From positions 83,937 through 147,936 of the forward strand of contig PAVS01000016.1 in the NCBI GenBank assembly GCA_002713145.1: a DNA stretch of 64,000 nt. The letters run 5' to 3'. Shown in pieces: positions 10,073 through 18,247 of this stretch. The stretch comes from Halobacteriovoraceae bacterium (lineage in GTDB: Bacteria; Bdellovibrionota; Bacteriovoracia; Bacteriovoracales; Bacteriovoracaceae). Position 1 is the stretch's first letter, and each line of letters starts with the position of its first letter. The position numbers and the translations under genes were made by a program. Under the pieces are notes generated by a model. It did not search any database. It worked only from the letters and a program-made list of their open reading frames with translations, and was not told the DNA's origin.

Positions 10073-11362
10073 TTAAGCTAAATTCTCAATTATTACCGCG
10101 CCACCTTGGCCACCACCAATACATAAAGAAGCTGCACCATACTTAGCACCTCTTCTTTTAAGTTCATGGGCAAGTGTCACAATTAACCTAGAACCAGTTG
10201 ATCCTACCGGATGTCCTAGAGCGATCGCTCCCCCGTTCACATTCAGTTTATCTCTATCCAGCTCTCCGATGGCATTGATTCCCCATCGATTGGCAAGTTT
10301 TTCATCTTTCATCACCTGTAAACAAGCAAGAACTTGTGCCGCAAAAGCCTCATTAATTTCCACTAAATCCATCTGCCCCAAACTCATATCACATCGCTTT
10401 AAAACCCCTTCAAGAGCAAGTGCAGGACCCAGACCCATACGTTCAGGCTCTAGACCATGAAAATGATAATCAACCAGACGGGCCATAGGTTGAAGATTGT
10501 ATTTTTTAACCGCTTCTTCTGAACACATCATCCACATGCTTCCCCCATCGGTGATAGGACATGCATTACCTACGGTGACAGAACCGGTCTTCTTCTCAAA
10601 ATACGGTTTCAATTTTGCTAGTTTTTCCATGGAAGAGTCGGCACGTGGCCCATCATCTTCATACATTAACTCGTCTAATTTTTTTCCTTTTACAATAGGT
10701 ATAATCTCATCAGAAAACTTTCCTTCCTTTTGAGCAGCAATGGCACGGGCATGAGATTCATTGGCAAAACGATCTTGCTCTTCTCTCGAGATTTCAAATT
10801 CGCGAGCGAGTTTTTCAGCTGTTTGCCCCATGTTCAGACCACAAAAAGGATCTGTTAATCCTTGCACAATAGAGATGACAGGATTAAAAAATTCATGGAT
10901 TTTTCTAAATTTGGCAATAGTTCTCAATTTATCTTGAGGAGTCTTGGCCATGGCAAGCTTAGCAAAAAAATCTTTAACATCCTCACCATAGATCAAAGGC
11001 ATATTCGACATGCTCTCTACACCTCCAGCGACAATCACATCACTGCGTCCACTGGCGATTTTTATAAAGCCCTGAGAAACCGCCTCCATACCTGAAGCAC
11101 AATTGCGGTGAACCGTATAGCCGCTGGTCTTTTTGTCTAGCCCTGCTTCCAATGCAATCACTCGTCCCACGTTTGGGTATTTGGGAGGATTACCCACATT
11201 ACCTATAATGACTTCATCAACTTCATCATTGGGAATATTACATTGATCCACAAGATCTCGAACTAAGTAATGACCCAAATAAGGGGCTGCTACATTTTTT
11301 AAATTTGATCCTGCTTTTGACTGAGGTGTTCGATTTCCCTGGACGAGATAGACCGCTTTCAT
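10073..11362 (-). CDS. fadI: 3-ketoacyl-CoA thiolase (beta-oxidation)
   Basis: Thiolase that cleaves 3-ketoacyl-CoA in beta-oxidation, first gene of the fadI-fadJ operon. Visible motifs: nucleophilic Cys in HRNCASGMEA, NEAFAAQVL, GGAIALGHPVGSTGSR with the catalytic His, and the C-terminal Cys in SLCIGGGQGG. The start is placed at 11362 (MKAVYLVQGNRTP) because GGAG lies six bases upstream of it. A Met four codons earlier (11374) has no ribosome-binding site and the upstream codons form the SD itself. The resulting 429 residues match the FadI length. Promoter and terminator of the upstream gene lie in the adjacent gap. Confidence 0.93.
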   Translation of the reverse strand: MKAVYLVQGNRTPQSKAGSNLKNVAAPYLGHYLVRDLVDQCNIPNDEVDEVIIGNVGNPPKYPNVGRVIALEAGLDKKTSGYTVHRNCASGMEAVSQGFIKIASGRSDVIVAGGVESMSNMPLIYGEDVKDFFAKLAMAKTPQDKLRTIAKFRKIHEFFNPVISIVQGLTDPFCGLNMGQTAEKLAREFEISREEQDRFANESHARAIAAQKEGKFSDEIIPIVKGKKLDELMYEDDGPRADSSMEKLAKLKPYFEKKTGSVTVGNACPITDGGSMWMMCSEEAVKKYNLQPMARLVDYHFHGLEPERMGLGPALALEGVLKRCDMSLGQMDLVEINEAFAAQVLACLQVMKDEKLANRWGINAIGELDRDKLNVNGGAIALGHPVGSTGSRLIVTLAHELKRRGAKYGAASLCIGGGQGGAVIIENLA

Positions 11363-11422
11363 AGTGAACTCCATTTCATTAAATTTCTTATTATTTTACT
11401 GGTTTATGGTCCACATGAAAAT

Positions 11423-11448
11423 AAAAAAGCTCCTCATTTCGAGGAGCT
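11423..11448 (-). terminator. Rho-independent terminator after the outer-membrane barrel gene
   Basis: Eight-pair stem AGCTCCTC/GAGGAGCT with a five-base loop; on the reverse strand it is followed by a run of six T. It sits 30 bp beyond the stop of the barrel protein gene and ends that transcript before fadI. Confidence 0.85.
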
Positions 11449-11477
11449 CATACTTTATTCACAATTTATTTTATTGT

Positions 11478-12671
11478 TTAGAACTGGACTAAAAGACCCG
11501 CGTATAGGGAAAGAATATTTGCTCTGGACAATTCTTCATTCAGATCTTCAAGTCGCTGCTGGTCTGGAGCATTAAATGGATCAATTCCATTATCTGAAGA
11601 AATATTTCCACCAATTCCTCGCATATAGTTAAACTCTAAAATCATACCAAGTGTGTCAGAAAAGATGACTTCCGATCCGGCCATCAGTTCAGCGTTAAAA
11701 GAACTGGTAATAAGCTCTTCATCACCAAATTGGTAGTTATAATTTCCATAGCCATAACCATAAGCTCCAGAAAAAGAATTATTGTCGTTATATGAGATAT
11801 TCGATCTATTATAACCAACACCTGCACCTACATAAGGTCTAAATCTATTCTTCTTCACAATAAAGAACTTAGAGTACATATTGAAATTCATATTGGTAAA
11901 TTGAATTTCTCTTCCGTTATAAAAATTATTATAAGCATTATTATAACAAGTATAACAAGCACCTGAGCCATAACCTGCTCCAAAATAACTTCCATTACTA
12001 CCAAAGTCTTCCGTCGTCATCGACGTATAATTAAACCCAATACCAACTGAGAATCTTGAGTTGATATTAGACTCAACTTTAATTCCCGCAGAAATATTAG
12101 CTTCAAGATTTTCATTCTCACTGTCAAAAGTTGTGAGTCCTGTGTAAGGCAAGACCTTAATGGTTTCACCAAAATTATCACCGTAGTTGGCAGGCTTTAC
12201 GTTCTTTTCAACAACCGGTGCCGCTTGGGCCACCTGAACTTCATCTTGTACCACTTCATCTCGTCTTTTCTTTTTATTATAGCGATCACATTCAGGACCT
12301 GAGGCTCGTCCCATCATACAATCGATTTTCTTATTGTATTGGGCCATTTCTTTTTGAGCTTCTAGTCTTTCCTCGATCATCTCTTCTGAAGACTCTGAGA
12401 GTTTTTCAGTTTGATCGACGAGTTCTCTATAGGTACGAGCTTTTTTCTTATTAATATGGGTCATATTTTCTGCTCGCTGCAGATCCCCACGAATTGTTTC
12501 TAACTCTTGATCTGTAGCTTCAACCTCTGGCTGGACATAACCGTTAATGTTTATTGGCTCAGAGTTAAGATACCTTTCATCATTTGCCAGGACCTTATCG
12601 GGACTCAATGCAGCAAGGGTTAGACTTAAACCCATAATCGCACCGGCAACTTGAAATTTTAGTGTTTTCAT
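11478..12671 (-). CDS. Predicted outer-membrane beta-barrel protein with periplasmic coiled coil
   Basis: A 397-residue exported protein. The start at 12671 (MKTLKFQVAG) is chosen because AAGGAG lies seven bases upstream; an earlier in-frame Met adds seven residues without a ribosome-binding site. Signal peptide about residues 1-29, ending near VLA-ND. A charged, coiled-coil-like region (about 45-115) is followed by a barrel of alternating strands rich in Gly, Tyr and Asn, with FGYGYGNYN-type loops, and the protein ends in LSLYAGLLVQF, a terminal-Phe barrel strand recognised by the BAM complex. Similar OmpA-like barrel domains are common; the specific function is unknown. A perfect inverted repeat lies 77 bp upstream of the start. 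Confidence 0.78.
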   Translation of the reverse strand: MKTLKFQVAGAIMGLSLTLAALSPDKVLANDERYLNSEPININGYVQPEVEATDQELETIRGDLQRAENMTHINKKKARTYRELVDQTEKLSESSEEMIEERLEAQKEMAQYNKKIDCMMGRASGPECDRYNKKKRRDEVVQDEVQVAQAAPVVEKNVKPANYGDNFGETIKVLPYTGLTTFDSENENLEANISAGIKVESNINSRFSVGIGFNYTSMTTEDFGSNGSYFGAGYGSGACYTCYNNAYNNFYNGREIQFTNMNFNMYSKFFIVKKNRFRPYVGAGVGYNRSNISYNDNNSFSGAYGYGYGNYNYQFGDEELITSSFNAELMAGSEVIFSDTLGMILEFNYMRGIGGNISSDNGIDPFNAPDQQRLEDLNEELSRANILSLYAGLLVQF

Positions 12672-12747
12672 TTTTAACTCCTTAAAAAACATATTTCAGG
12701 CATAGTCTACCAAATCTATTGACGCGATACATTATTTTGTGGATTAC

Positions 12748-12762
12748 CTGTAAAAATTACAG
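12748..12762. promoter_or_regulatory. Perfect inverted repeat CTGTAA-AAA-TTACAG, possible operator
   Basis: A 6-3-6 perfect palindrome in the 135 bp between the barrel protein gene and the pilin-like gene, with the dimension of a small dimeric repressor site. No regulator is identified, and the role is inference. Confidence 0.3.
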
Positions 12763-12806
12763 ATTTTGGCCCAAAATTATTAAGTTACATGTGAATTTTC
12801 AGGTAC

Positions 12807-13007
12807 TTAACGTCTTATTCGGAAATACTTAAAGGCCGAGTTGGAAGAAATACTGTTTTGAAAAATAGATTGAAACTGCCCTTGAATACTGTTCGGACCT
12901 TGCAGAAAGTATCCCTCTAATTGATTAAATACACTCATCATTATGGAGATTATCACCGCCATGAGAAGAATATACTCCACAGTCGTCTGACCTTTTTCAT
13001 TTTTCAT
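12807..13007 (-). CDS. Small Flp/type-IV-pilin-like protein
   Basis: A 66-residue protein starting MKNEKGQTTVEYILLMAVI: a short basic leader, then G-Q-T-T-V-E-Y with Glu at position +5 after the Gly, then a hydrophobic helix. This is the prepilin or class-III signal-peptide pattern processed by a prepilin peptidase between Gly and Gln. The rest is short and polar. It resembles Flp/Fap pilins or TadE-like minor pilins; no other pilus gene is adjacent, so assembly genes must be elsewhere. No clear ribosome-binding site is seen upstream of the ATG. Confidence 0.7.
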   Translation of the reverse strand: MKNEKGQTTVEYILLMAVIISIMMSVFNQLEGYFLQGPNSIQGQFQSIFQNSISSNSAFKYFRIRR

Positions 13008-13037
13008 ATAGGTATTTTCGCTTATTTTAGGCAGAAA

Positions 13038-14387
13038 TTAAACTTCGGAAAATAAGTCTATTAAATAACCATAAAAACCTAAGATTTGGCCCCGCTCGGG
13101 TCCCATAAAGTGAAGGTTTTTAATTTTTTGGTCTTCAAAATAATATTGCTGATGAACGGGTTTAGGTGATTTGGGGATCAAATTCATTTTTTGTAGGCCA
13201 GGATATTCATACCAAGAGTCCAGTCCATTTTTTAACTCTGCTGCGGCAAACCAGTGATCCCGGTCCAGTCCAGGAAAAATTCCAACCAAAGATTGGTACA
13301 AGTCTTCCAGAGCTTGGTTGTAATAAAAACTAGCTTTTGTTCCTAATTGATCGGTATAACTATATATGGCTTGCAGATGCCCTAGATGATCGAGAGAAAA
13401 TTCCCAGTAGGGAAAATCACTTCCCATTTTTTTATCATCATTGCAGATTACTCTTTTATTGCGAAAATAATCAGTATAAGGATGGTCTAGAGCGTAAGAA
13501 ATAATAATCGACGAAAATTTATTCACCTCTTGGCGCATTTCAAATTTCGGTTGGAGATTCAGCTGACCGTAATAGTAGCAATCCGTAATCTCTGTGACCC
13601 CATCAATAGACTTTAATAAGACATAATGAATATGTTCATCTCTGATCCCCCAATCGCTTATTTGAGTGGCCTTAAGATCACCACCTAGGCGAGTGAATTC
13701 TTGTTTTAAATCTCTCATGAGTTGATTATTGTCGATTTTATAGCGCTTCGTAAGCAGGGCCAAAAATAAATAGCGATTCTCTAAATTGATAACCTCATTA
13801 GAAAATATATTTTGAAAGGACATTTGCAACACAAAATGGAGCTGTTTGGCCAAGGGATCATCGGTGTTGAGGAAATCAGAAAAATATTCAAAAAGCTGAA
13901 AGGTATAAAATTGGTTCATACTAAACACAGTATTGAGCTCTTCTGGATTTTTACAGTGAAGGGAATTTCTTTTGATGGTATCTAATAAAATATCCATTTC
14001 TTGGTTGAAGCTGGTTTTATTCAAGTTTTCAATTTCGTGAATAAAATAATCCTTGAGACATTCGGGAACCTTTCGCGCCAATTCTTTGAGATTCAAAAAA
14101 TAATCATCTGAGAATTCAATAATCGTCTCATTAAGCCTTAAAATAGTATTTTCATTTTTTAAGTAACTTTGAATATCTTTTAAAGCCGAAATTTCAAATT
14201 GAGTCCCTATCTCTTCGAGCACCCCTTTTTCTAACTCTCCAATATTGAGAAACCACTGATTCGCAAATGAATACTTGGCATCGTCAATAATAAGAGCGGA
14301 CTTTCCTGTTTTTAACTTCGCAATACCATTGATAAGAGAAATATAATTGAGTCCTATAAAACATGAGTCATATTTTTTATTTAGCAT
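13038..14387 (-). CDS. Hypothetical protein of the LPS-core operon
   Basis: About 449 residues. The N-terminus (YDSCFIGLNYISLINGIAKL, then SALIIDDAK) has the strand-helix-strand-acid pattern of a Rossmann dinucleotide site as in phytoene-desaturase-like flavoproteins, but the GxGxxG is degenerate (GLNYIS), so cofactor binding is doubtful. The C-terminus has LHFMGPERGQILGFYG, again reminiscent of FAD enzymes of that group. ATG at 14387 is used; an in-frame TTG at 14396 would add three residues. It overlaps the end of the waaA-like gene and is the last gene of the sufE-hemB-LPS run. Function unknown. Confidence 0.6.
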   Translation of the reverse strand: MLNKKYDSCFIGLNYISLINGIAKLKTGKSALIIDDAKYSFANQWFLNIGELEKGVLEEIGTQFEISALKDIQSYLKNENTILRLNETIIEFSDDYFLNLKELARKVPECLKDYFIHEIENLNKTSFNQEMDILLDTIKRNSLHCKNPEELNTVFSMNQFYTFQLFEYFSDFLNTDDPLAKQLHFVLQMSFQNIFSNEVINLENRYLFLALLTKRYKIDNNQLMRDLKQEFTRLGGDLKATQISDWGIRDEHIHYVLLKSIDGVTEITDCYYYGQLNLQPKFEMRQEVNKFSSIIISYALDHPYTDYFRNKRVICNDDKKMGSDFPYWEFSLDHLGHLQAIYSYTDQLGTKASFYYNQALEDLYQSLVGIFPGLDRDHWFAAAELKNGLDSWYEYPGLQKMNLIPKSPKPVHQQYYFEDQKIKNLHFMGPERGQILGFYGYLIDLFSEV

Positions 14388-15676
14388 AACAACCAACTTA
14401 GGATTTCATTTTGGGTTTGAAGAAATTGCTCTCGGTTGTGAGAACTGTCAGATAGATTCTCTATTGATGTTTCATCAAGAGCGCTTAAAACTTCAGAGTA
14501 ATCGTTTACAGATTTGATTCTATCGGGATGATGATCTTTAATAAATTGTAATTCTGCAGATCTCTTATGCACAGGACCCACCACAATAAAGTTTTGCGCA
14601 AGAAATGGCTCCATCACACTATGGATAGACTCACCAAAGCCTCCCCCTATATAGGCATAGCTGAATTCATCATAAAACTCACAAAGAATGCCTTTGACAT
14701 CCAGAATCCAAATCGCTCCTTTATGAAAATGCTCATCTATAGATTTTTTTATCTCAAATGAATTCATTTCTTTACTCACCACAATCGCTGGTAGCTCATA
14801 ATCATTTAAATCATCTTTGATCATTTTAAGGTTGAGAGGATCTAATTGATGAGGAAGTATAAAGATATGCTTCCCTGCAAGTGAGACTTTACTTTGAAGA
14901 AAGATCTTAGTCTCTTGTGGCCAAAATGAGCCCATAATCATCTTTTGTTTTGGCCCTAGTTTTTCTAGAAAATTTAAAATCTCTTTAAAGGCTGGCAACT
15001 TTTTTTCATAAGTTGTCTGCTTTTCATCTTGTCTTTGATAGATGCGTGGAATTCTAAAATCAAAAACAGCAATTTGACTGGGCGAGAGCCCGATCGTTTG
15101 CACAAATCTCTTTTTATCACTTTCGCTGACACACACAACTTTATTAAATTGACGATAGCATTCAGTGAGGTATTTTTTTTGCAGATTGTTTTTACTTGAA
15201 AAATTGATCATGGTCGCCGAGAGAAGCACTGAAGTTCGACATTTCTGTGCGTACTTCATTAGTTCAGGAAAAAAATCGTAACGACATAAATAGATTTCTT
15301 CACAAGTAAGCCATTTGAGTGGATTAAGTAATTTAGATAATGGGTTAAACGATAAAATCGGATAGCGATATAATCGAATATGATCAGGATGCTTTTTCTG
15401 TAACTCTAAACACTGGGACTCTACACTGGGTGAGCAAAAAATAAGCTCTACCGTTTTTCCAGCTGCGATCAGAGCATTCAACACCACGATGACTTGTTCC
15501 AACTCTCCTTCAGAGGATAACTCGATTCCTACCTCAGCTTTTTTCAGGGATTGAATATGAGTATGGTTTTTAAGTTCGAAATCAATTCGCTTCTTGGCCT
15601 TATTTGATACCAAGGGGAAGAGGTATCTGAGGATAGGAAAGCTTAGGATTCTCAAAAACATAAGACAGTTAAGCAT
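14381..15676 (-). CDS. waaA: 3-deoxy-D-manno-octulosonic-acid (Kdo) transferase-like
   Basis: A 431-residue GT30-like glycosyltransferase. It has an N-terminal hydrophobic stretch that could anchor it at the inner membrane, and a short ELSSEGELEQ segment matching the SxGE region that carries the catalytic Glu in WaaA. In the C-terminal half YIGGGFGESIHSVMEP and VVGPVHKRSAE match the nucleotide-sugar-binding region of WaaA. WaaA adds Kdo from CMP-Kdo to lipid A precursor. AGAGG lies six bases before the ATG. It overlaps the heptosyltransferase gene by 8 bp, which supports a role in inner-core LPS. Sequence is divergent, so the acceptor and Kdo number are not known. Confidence 0.75.
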   Translation of the reverse strand: MLNCLMFLRILSFPILRYLFPLVSNKAKKRIDFELKNHTHIQSLKKAEVGIELSSEGELEQVIVVLNALIAAGKTVELIFCSPSVESQCLELQKKHPDHIRLYRYPILSFNPLSKLLNPLKWLTCEEIYLCRYDFFPELMKYAQKCRTSVLLSATMINFSSKNNLQKKYLTECYRQFNKVVCVSESDKKRFVQTIGLSPSQIAVFDFRIPRIYQRQDEKQTTYEKKLPAFKEILNFLEKLGPKQKMIMGSFWPQETKIFLQSKVSLAGKHIFILPHQLDPLNLKMIKDDLNDYELPAIVVSKEMNSFEIKKSIDEHFHKGAIWILDVKGILCEFYDEFSYAYIGGGFGESIHSVMEPFLAQNFIVVGPVHKRSAELQFIKDHHPDRIKSVNDYSEVLSALDETSIENLSDSSHNREQFLQTQNEILSWLLC

Positions 15677-16694
15677 TCTGAACCTCTAAGATAGATTTTA
15701 TTTTATGATGGACTTCTTCAGGTTTTATCGCAAGCATGCACTCATGTGTAGGTCTATGACAGGGCTTAGACCCTGTGACAGAACAAGGAGAGCAAGAAAT
15801 ATTCTTATACATATAGTCTGAATGCACAAGGTGCGGTCTGAAGCCAAAGCTAGGTGAAGTGGAACCAAAGAGTGTAATCGTTGGGATATGGAAACTCTCT
15901 GCAATATGATTCATTCCTGTATCATTGCCAATTAAAAGCCTGGCACTCGCAATCAATGAACATGTTTCATGTAAAGAAAGTTGACCTTGCCTATTTTGAA
16001 CGAGTTCATCTGAATAAGCTTGTCCTAGCTCAGAACAATAGCGATCCTCAGGACCTGCTATAATTTCAATTTTATATTGAGAAAAATAGGAATCACTCCT
16101 CAAGAGTTTAATTAATTGCTCATAATGCTCCATAGGCCAGATCTTAGTTTTAAAAGATGCAACAGGGGCAATAACAAGTATCGGTTTTTTTTGCGTTAAA
16201 ATTTGATCAAAGTCTGCGGAGATTCGAGTTAATTTATCACTATCATTAAAGACGTCTAAATTAAAAATTCTCGAAAAGTCTTCTCTAATTCTCAAATGTT
16301 GAGGTGATTGTTTGGCCAGAAAATCTTTTTTGGTTAACACTAATAATTTACGCCAAAAAGAGCGTTTATTTACAACCATATGAGGAAGACTTGGAGTCAG
16401 CAATCTCATCACTTTCGATCTCAAAGTGTTATGAAGATCGATTATCAGATCGGGGTTGGTCTTTTTTATATCAGATATCAGCTTTAAAAGTTGGTTCAAA
16501 TCTTTTTGCCCGGACTTTTTTTCATAATAAAGTGTTCTATCAATATGGGGATGATTATCCAGGAAAACTCTATTTAATTTTTGAGTCACAAAGGTAATCT
16601 CAAGCTGAGGGATATTTTTTTTCAAGAACTCGACAAGTGATGTTTGTATAACCACATCTCCCATGCTTGAAAATCTGACTAACATAATATGCAT
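15669..16694 (-). CDS. ADP-heptose:LPS heptosyltransferase family protein (GT9)
   Basis: A 341-residue GT9 glycosyltransferase. The N-terminal RFSSMGDVVIQTSLVEFLK matches the family start, DLHNTLRS follows, and the C-terminal domain has the signature LLIGNDTGMNHIAESF and TITLFGSTSPSFGFRP, the ADP-heptose binding region. It would transfer L-glycero-D-manno-heptose to the Kdo of the LPS inner core on the cytoplasmic side. The ATG overlaps the hemB stop by one base (TAATG). Whether it corresponds to WaaC, WaaF or WaaQ cannot be decided from the sequence. Confidence 0.88.
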   Translation of the reverse strand: MHIMLVRFSSMGDVVIQTSLVEFLKKNIPQLEITFVTQKLNRVFLDNHPHIDRTLYYEKKSGQKDLNQLLKLISDIKKTNPDLIIDLHNTLRSKVMRLLTPSLPHMVVNKRSFWRKLLVLTKKDFLAKQSPQHLRIREDFSRIFNLDVFNDSDKLTRISADFDQILTQKKPILVIAPVASFKTKIWPMEHYEQLIKLLRSDSYFSQYKIEIIAGPEDRYCSELGQAYSDELVQNRQGQLSLHETCSLIASARLLIGNDTGMNHIAESFHIPTITLFGSTSPSFGFRPHLVHSDYMYKNISCSPCSVTGSKPCHRPTHECMLAIKPEEVHHKIKSILEVQNA

Positions 16695-17680
16695 TAGTGG
16701 CTTAGCTCACGAGCATAGTACTCAGAGAAATAACTCAAAATCATACTGGCACCAGCTCTTTTAAATGAAGTTAATGTTTCCGTTATGGCAGCATCTAAAT
16801 CAATCAACCCCGCAGCTGCACCATTTTTAATAAGCGAATATTCTCCCGACACATTATAAACTGCCACTGGCACTGAAGAATTTTGTGCTAACAGCGCTAC
16901 AATATCCAGATAAGGTAGCCCGGGTTTCACCATCACGATATCGGCGCCTTGGGTAATGTCCCCTTCCATCTCCTTGAGGGCCTCAACTTTATTTCGGAAA
17001 TCCATTTGATAGGTTTTTTTATCTCCGGCTTTAGGAGCTGAATCCAACGCATCTCTAAAGGGACCATAATAGGCAGAAGCATACTTTGCCGAATAGGACA
17101 TAATTAATGTGTTAGGATAATTATTTTTTTCTAATATTTTTCTAATGGCTCCTACTCTTCCATCCATCATATCTGAGGGACCGATAATATCTGAGCCAGC
17201 TTGGGCCTGCAGCAAGGCCATTTGCGCTAAAATTTCAACGGTACTATCGTTTTCAATCTCTCCACTTTCTGGATTTACAAGTCCATCATGTCCATCTGAA
17301 TTATAGGGATCAAGGGCCACATCACTCATAACCATGAGATCAGGACAGGCCGCTTTGACTTTAGCGATAGCCTCGAGGTTGAGATTTTCAGGATTCAACG
17401 CTTCTGTGGCTTTAGGGTTTTTGAGTTTTTCATCTATACAGGGAAACAGAGAAACAGATTTAATGCCCAGGTCTTCTAGTTCCCGAGCTTTATCCACCAA
17501 AAGATCCAAAGAGTAGCGGTAAATATCTGGCATAGATTTGATTTCTTCTTTAACGTTCGAGCCTGCTTTAAAAAACAAAGGCATAATCAAATCATTTTTT
17601 GACAAGCTTGTTTCGGCAACCATGTCCCTAAGGGAATGGCTTTTTCTTAAACGACGTGATCTTTTAGAGATGATCGGCAT
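16694..17680 (-). CDS. hemB: Delta-aminolevulinic acid dehydratase (porphobilinogen synthase)
   Basis: Condenses two 5-aminolevulinate molecules to porphobilinogen in haem synthesis. 328 residues, full length. The two active-site lysines are Lys199 in SYSAKYASAYYGPFR and the Schiff-base Lys252 in VMVKPGLPYLDI. The metal-site segment reads DVALDPYNSDGHDG (residues 120-133), with Asp/Ala in place of the three cysteines of the zinc enzymes, so this is the Mg-dependent type. It overlaps the end of sufE by 17 bp and abuts the heptosyltransferase gene by one base. Confidence 0.96.
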   Translation of the reverse strand: MPIISKRSRRLRKSHSLRDMVAETSLSKNDLIMPLFFKAGSNVKEEIKSMPDIYRYSLDLLVDKARELEDLGIKSVSLFPCIDEKLKNPKATEALNPENLNLEAIAKVKAACPDLMVMSDVALDPYNSDGHDGLVNPESGEIENDSTVEILAQMALLQAQAGSDIIGPSDMMDGRVGAIRKILEKNNYPNTLIMSYSAKYASAYYGPFRDALDSAPKAGDKKTYQMDFRNKVEALKEMEGDITQGADIVMVKPGLPYLDIVALLAQNSSVPVAVYNVSGEYSLIKNGAAAGLIDLDAAITETLTSFKRAGASMILSYFSEYYARELSH

Positions 17681-18113
17681 TCATGATTCCTTTGTCTGCG
17701 AGGGTTTTATAGACCATGGCATACATCTTCACTTGCTTGAGCATACTCGCTAAACCATTAGTTCTATTCATTGAAAGATGTTCTGTGATCCCTATTTCTT
17801 TAAGAAAGTTTGACTCTGTCTCGAGAATGACTTGTGGGGATTCACCAGAATACACGTATGTTATTAACCCCACGATCCCTCTGACTAAAACCGCATCACT
17901 GGTGGCCATAAAATTTATTTTGCCTTCTTGGTATGCGGGTCTGAGCCACACCTGAGACTGGCAACCTTTCACTTGATATTTTTCTATTTGAAATTCTTCA
18001 GGCAACCCCTGACTTTCTTTGCCAATTTTGATCAGCTCTCGATACTTATCTTCCCAATCAGAATGTTGATTAAAGCGCTGCTTTAACTGACTAATTCGCT
18101 CAGTAATTTCCAT
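17664..18113 (-). CDS. sufE: SufE-like cysteine desulfuration accessory protein
   Basis: A 149-residue SufE protein that accepts persulfide sulfur from a SufS-type cysteine desulfurase for Fe-S cluster assembly. The acceptor Cys is Cys51 in VKGCQSQVWL, the position seen in well-studied SufE proteins. The central segment ATSDAVLVRGIVGLI and the HLSMNRTNGLASMLKQVK C-terminal helix are typical. First gene of the reverse-strand run, overlapping hemB by 17 bp. The SufS and SufBCD genes are not in the window. Confidence 0.93.
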   Translation of the reverse strand: MEITERISQLKQRFNQHSDWEDKYRELIKIGKESQGLPEEFQIEKYQVKGCQSQVWLRPAYQEGKINFMATSDAVLVRGIVGLITYVYSGESPQVILETESNFLKEIGITEHLSMNRTNGLASMLKQVKMYAMVYKTLADKGIMNADHL

Positions 18114-18247
18114 AAAATTAACTCCTTTGGGCCCTTCAATTTAACATATGAGGCAATATTTTCACAATCAGAATTGTTCCCATCCCCTTTTTTAAAGTTT
18201 TTGCTCACGTAAACCGTAAAGTCAGTTGAGGAAAATGAGTTAAAGAT

